From positions 1-6,899 of the forward strand of contig JAENXG010000129.1 of NCBI GenBank assembly GCA_016649675.1: a stretch of 6,899 bases of DNA, written 5' to 3'. Below, piece by piece: positions 5,679 to 6,899 of the stretch. This stretch comes from Methyloceanibacter sp. Its GTDB lineage: Bacteria > Pseudomonadota > Alphaproteobacteria > Rhizobiales > Methyloligellaceae. The first letter of the stretch is position 1. Every line of letters starts with the position of its first letter. The position numbers and the translations under genes are program-made. The notes under the pieces are model-generated. The model saw nothing but the letters and a program-made list of their open reading frames with translations. It was not told the DNA's origin and searched no databases.

Positions 5679-6620
5679 TTACTGCGTGGCGATATCGGAG
5701 GCCGGGCCGGTTTTGGCCGCGCCCATCGCCATGCGCTCCCGCGCCAGCAGATAAAGTCCAGACACGATCACGATTGCCGCGCCCGCTAAAGTCCACAACG
5801 TCGGCAGCTGGTCGAAAATGAAATAACCGGCCGCCGACATCCACAGCAGCCCGAGATAGATAAAGGGCGCAAGCACCGGCGCCGGCGCACTGCGATGGGC
5901 GAGGATCAGGAGCCAATGTCCAAGTCCGCCCCAGAAACCGAGCGAGGCGAGAAGCACCCAGACCGCTTCGTCCGACGGCCAGTGCCAGGCGGCGAAGGCA
6001 AACGGCGCCATGATCAGGACGCCGGCGAGCGGCGTGTAGGTCTGCGTCACCTCCGGCGGATCAAAAGCGGCAAGATAGCGCGTGGCGAGGTTGTAAAGCG
6101 CATAGCCGAACGTCGCCACCAGGACGAAGAGCATGGCCCAGTGCACCGTGCCGAAGCCCGGATGCATCACCAGCAGCACGCCGAGGAAGCCGGCAAGAAT
6201 CGCGAGCACGCGATGCCAGCCCACCCACTCATCCAGCAAAGGGCCCGCCAGGGCCGCGACCAGGAGCGGCGTGAGGAAAAAGATGGTGATGGTCTGGTCG
6301 AGCTGTAGATATCTGAGCGCGACGAAGTTGAACCCGGTCGTCACGACCATGAGGGCGGAGCGGAACACCTGCAGCAGGGGCTTGGCCGAGCGGAGCGACG
6401 GCTTGAAGGCGAACGGCCACAGCGCCACGGCGCTGAACACCACATGACCTGCGAAGCGGAACCAGGTGACCTCGGCCACGGGGACGCCCTTCACCGCAAC
6501 AAGATATTTGGCCGTGGAGTCGAGCCCGGCAAAACAGACCGTGGCCAGGGCCATAAGCCCGATCGCCTTCAGCCTTTGGCGAGGATCGACGTCAATTTGA
6601 GGGAATCGGCGGGGGGTCAT
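5679..6620 (-). CDS. EamA/DMT superfamily transporter, function unassigned
   Basis: The 313-residue product has about ten hydrophobic segments (roughly 17-42, 55-72, 82-103, 108-127, 135-153, 158-177, 192-211, 218-239, 246-266, 276-293), the pattern of two tandem five-helix EamA repeats. Typical wording includes FRSALMVVTTGFNFVALRYL in the first repeat and APVLAPFIYLGLLW in the second, matching the inner-membrane drug/metabolite transporter superfamily (RhtA/YdcZ-like exporters and S-adenosylmethionine uptake proteins). The substrate cannot be read from sequence. ATG 6620 is chosen because it gives the usual short cytoplasmic N-terminus. The frame is open back to 6803, but that would overlap the divergent gene and adds a non-membrane, low-complexity extension. 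No strong Shine-Dalgarno is visible before ATG 6620, and ATG 6662 is the nearest alternative. It ends five bases from tgt, tail to tail. Confidence 0.88.
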   Translation of the reverse strand: MTPRRFPQIDVDPRQRLKAIGLMALATVCFAGLDSTAKYLVAVKGVPVAEVTWFRFAGHVVFSAVALWPFAFKPSLRSAKPLLQVFRSALMVVTTGFNFVALRYLQLDQTITIFFLTPLLVAALAGPLLDEWVGWHRVLAILAGFLGVLLVMHPGFGTVHWAMLFVLVATFGYALYNLATRYLAAFDPPEVTQTYTPLAGVLIMAPFAFAAWHWPSDEAVWVLLASLGFWGGLGHWLLILAHRSAPAPVLAPFIYLGLLWMSAAGYFIFDQLPTLWTLAGAAIVIVSGLYLLARERMAMGAAKTGPASDIATQ

Positions 6621-6647
6621 GGAAGTGCGGTCTATGTGCACGACTCT

Positions 6648-6675
6648 TTGCCAAAAGGCCATCGACCGATAAGGT
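6648..6675 (+). promoter_or_regulatory. possible promoter of the dihydrofolate-reductase-like gene
   Basis: TTGCCA (6648-6653, five of six matches to the -35 consensus) is followed after 16 bases by TAAGGT (6670-6675, three of six to -10). An inverted repeat, CGACC-GATAA-GGTCG (6663-6677), overlaps the -10 position and could be an operator. It sits in the 97-base gap between divergent genes. The call is weak because the -10 match is poor. Confidence 0.28.
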
Positions 6676-6717
6676 CGCAAGTCACGAGACAGACGCCACA
6701 TCAAAAAGGAGGAGAGA

Positions 6718-6899
6718 ATGGCGGCTGAGATACGCGCCATGTGCGCCATAGGCCTGCACGGGCAATTGGGGCTCAACGGCAGGCTCCCCTGGGAGGGCAA
6801 CAAGGAATGGCAATATCAGGCCGATGTGGCGCGGTTCTTCGACCTGACAAAGGGGCATGTTCTCATTGCCGGCCCAACGACGGTCGCCTCGATCCCGCC
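6718..6899 (+). CDS. Dihydrofolate reductase family protein (partial, N-terminal)
   Basis: The first 60 codons of a frame that runs off the right edge read MAAEIRAMCAIGLHGQLGLN, then GRLPWEGNKEWQ and QADVARFFDLTKGHVLIAGPTT. This fits the N-terminal half of the DHFR fold: the first strand, a Met20-type loop (LGLNGRLPW), the acidic residue on helix B (D36, equivalent to Asp27 of E. coli FolA in a PADLxWF context) and the HVLIAGPTT strand-turn corresponding to PVIMGRHT. Such enzymes reduce dihydrofolate with NADPH. The family also includes deaminase-reductase relatives, so whether it is the organism's main FolA cannot be settled from this part. ATG 6718 has a strong AAGGAGG at 6706-6712. It is divergent from the EamA transporter. 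Confidence 0.8.
   Translation, partial: MAAEIRAMCAIGLHGQLGLNGRLPWEGNKEWQYQADVARFFDLTKGHVLIAGPTTVASIP

Noticed and set aside
5895..6308. 137-codon plus-strand frame opposite the transporter
   Set aside because: Highly charged shadow of a membrane-protein gene, with no domain or ribosome binding support.
6621..6803. Upstream extension of the EamA transporter frame to 6803
   Set aside because: It would overlap the divergent dihydrofolate-reductase-like gene and its promoter gap, and the added residues are not typical of the family.

Overview
The window looks like chromosome of an alphaproteobacterium, most likely order Hyphomicrobiales. DNA is GC-rich, and the run gyrA – coaD – two cyclophilin-type peptidylprolyl isomerases – queA – tgt is, from recall, a common rhizobial gene order. 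Several proteins also have alphaproteobacterial wording, such as the CoaD HIAATLVR motif and a Tgt C-terminus without the usual zinc cysteines. Genus cannot be fixed from the sequence alone.

Layout. Positions 1-140 hold the 3' end of gyrA. Converging on it is a minus-strand Crp/Fnr-type regulator (161-940, or a longer form to 976/979), with a perfect FNR/FixK-type box (TTGAT-N4-ATCAA) about 80 bases upstream of its likely start. Next to the box, on the plus strand, is a 5'-truncated ompW outer-membrane porin gene (about 1082-1567). It has no start codon, signal peptide or first strands, and is followed by a strong intrinsic terminator (1593-1623). These two elements separate gyrA from coaD and are the only accessory-looking part of the window.

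Positions 1765-5673 form a tight five-gene plus-strand cluster: coaD (coenzyme A synthesis), a secreted cyclophilin, a cytoplasmic cyclophilin, queA and tgt (both queuosine tRNA modification). Gaps are 35, 28 and 10 bases, and the last pair overlaps in ATGA. A 9-bp inverted repeat surrounds the coaD stop codon. The tgt product keeps all catalytic residues but has lost three of the four canonical zinc ligands.

A minus-strand EamA/DMT-family membrane transporter (5679-6620) converges on tgt with only five bases between them. Divergent from it, the window ends inside a dihydrofolate-reductase-like gene (6718 to the edge) with a strong ribosome binding site.

Overall this is mainly housekeeping DNA. 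I see no CRISPR array, transposase, tRNA, rRNA or recognisable novel defence or biosynthetic system. The points most worth a second look are the FNR box with its regulator and the adjacent ompW relic, and the eroded zinc site of Tgt.
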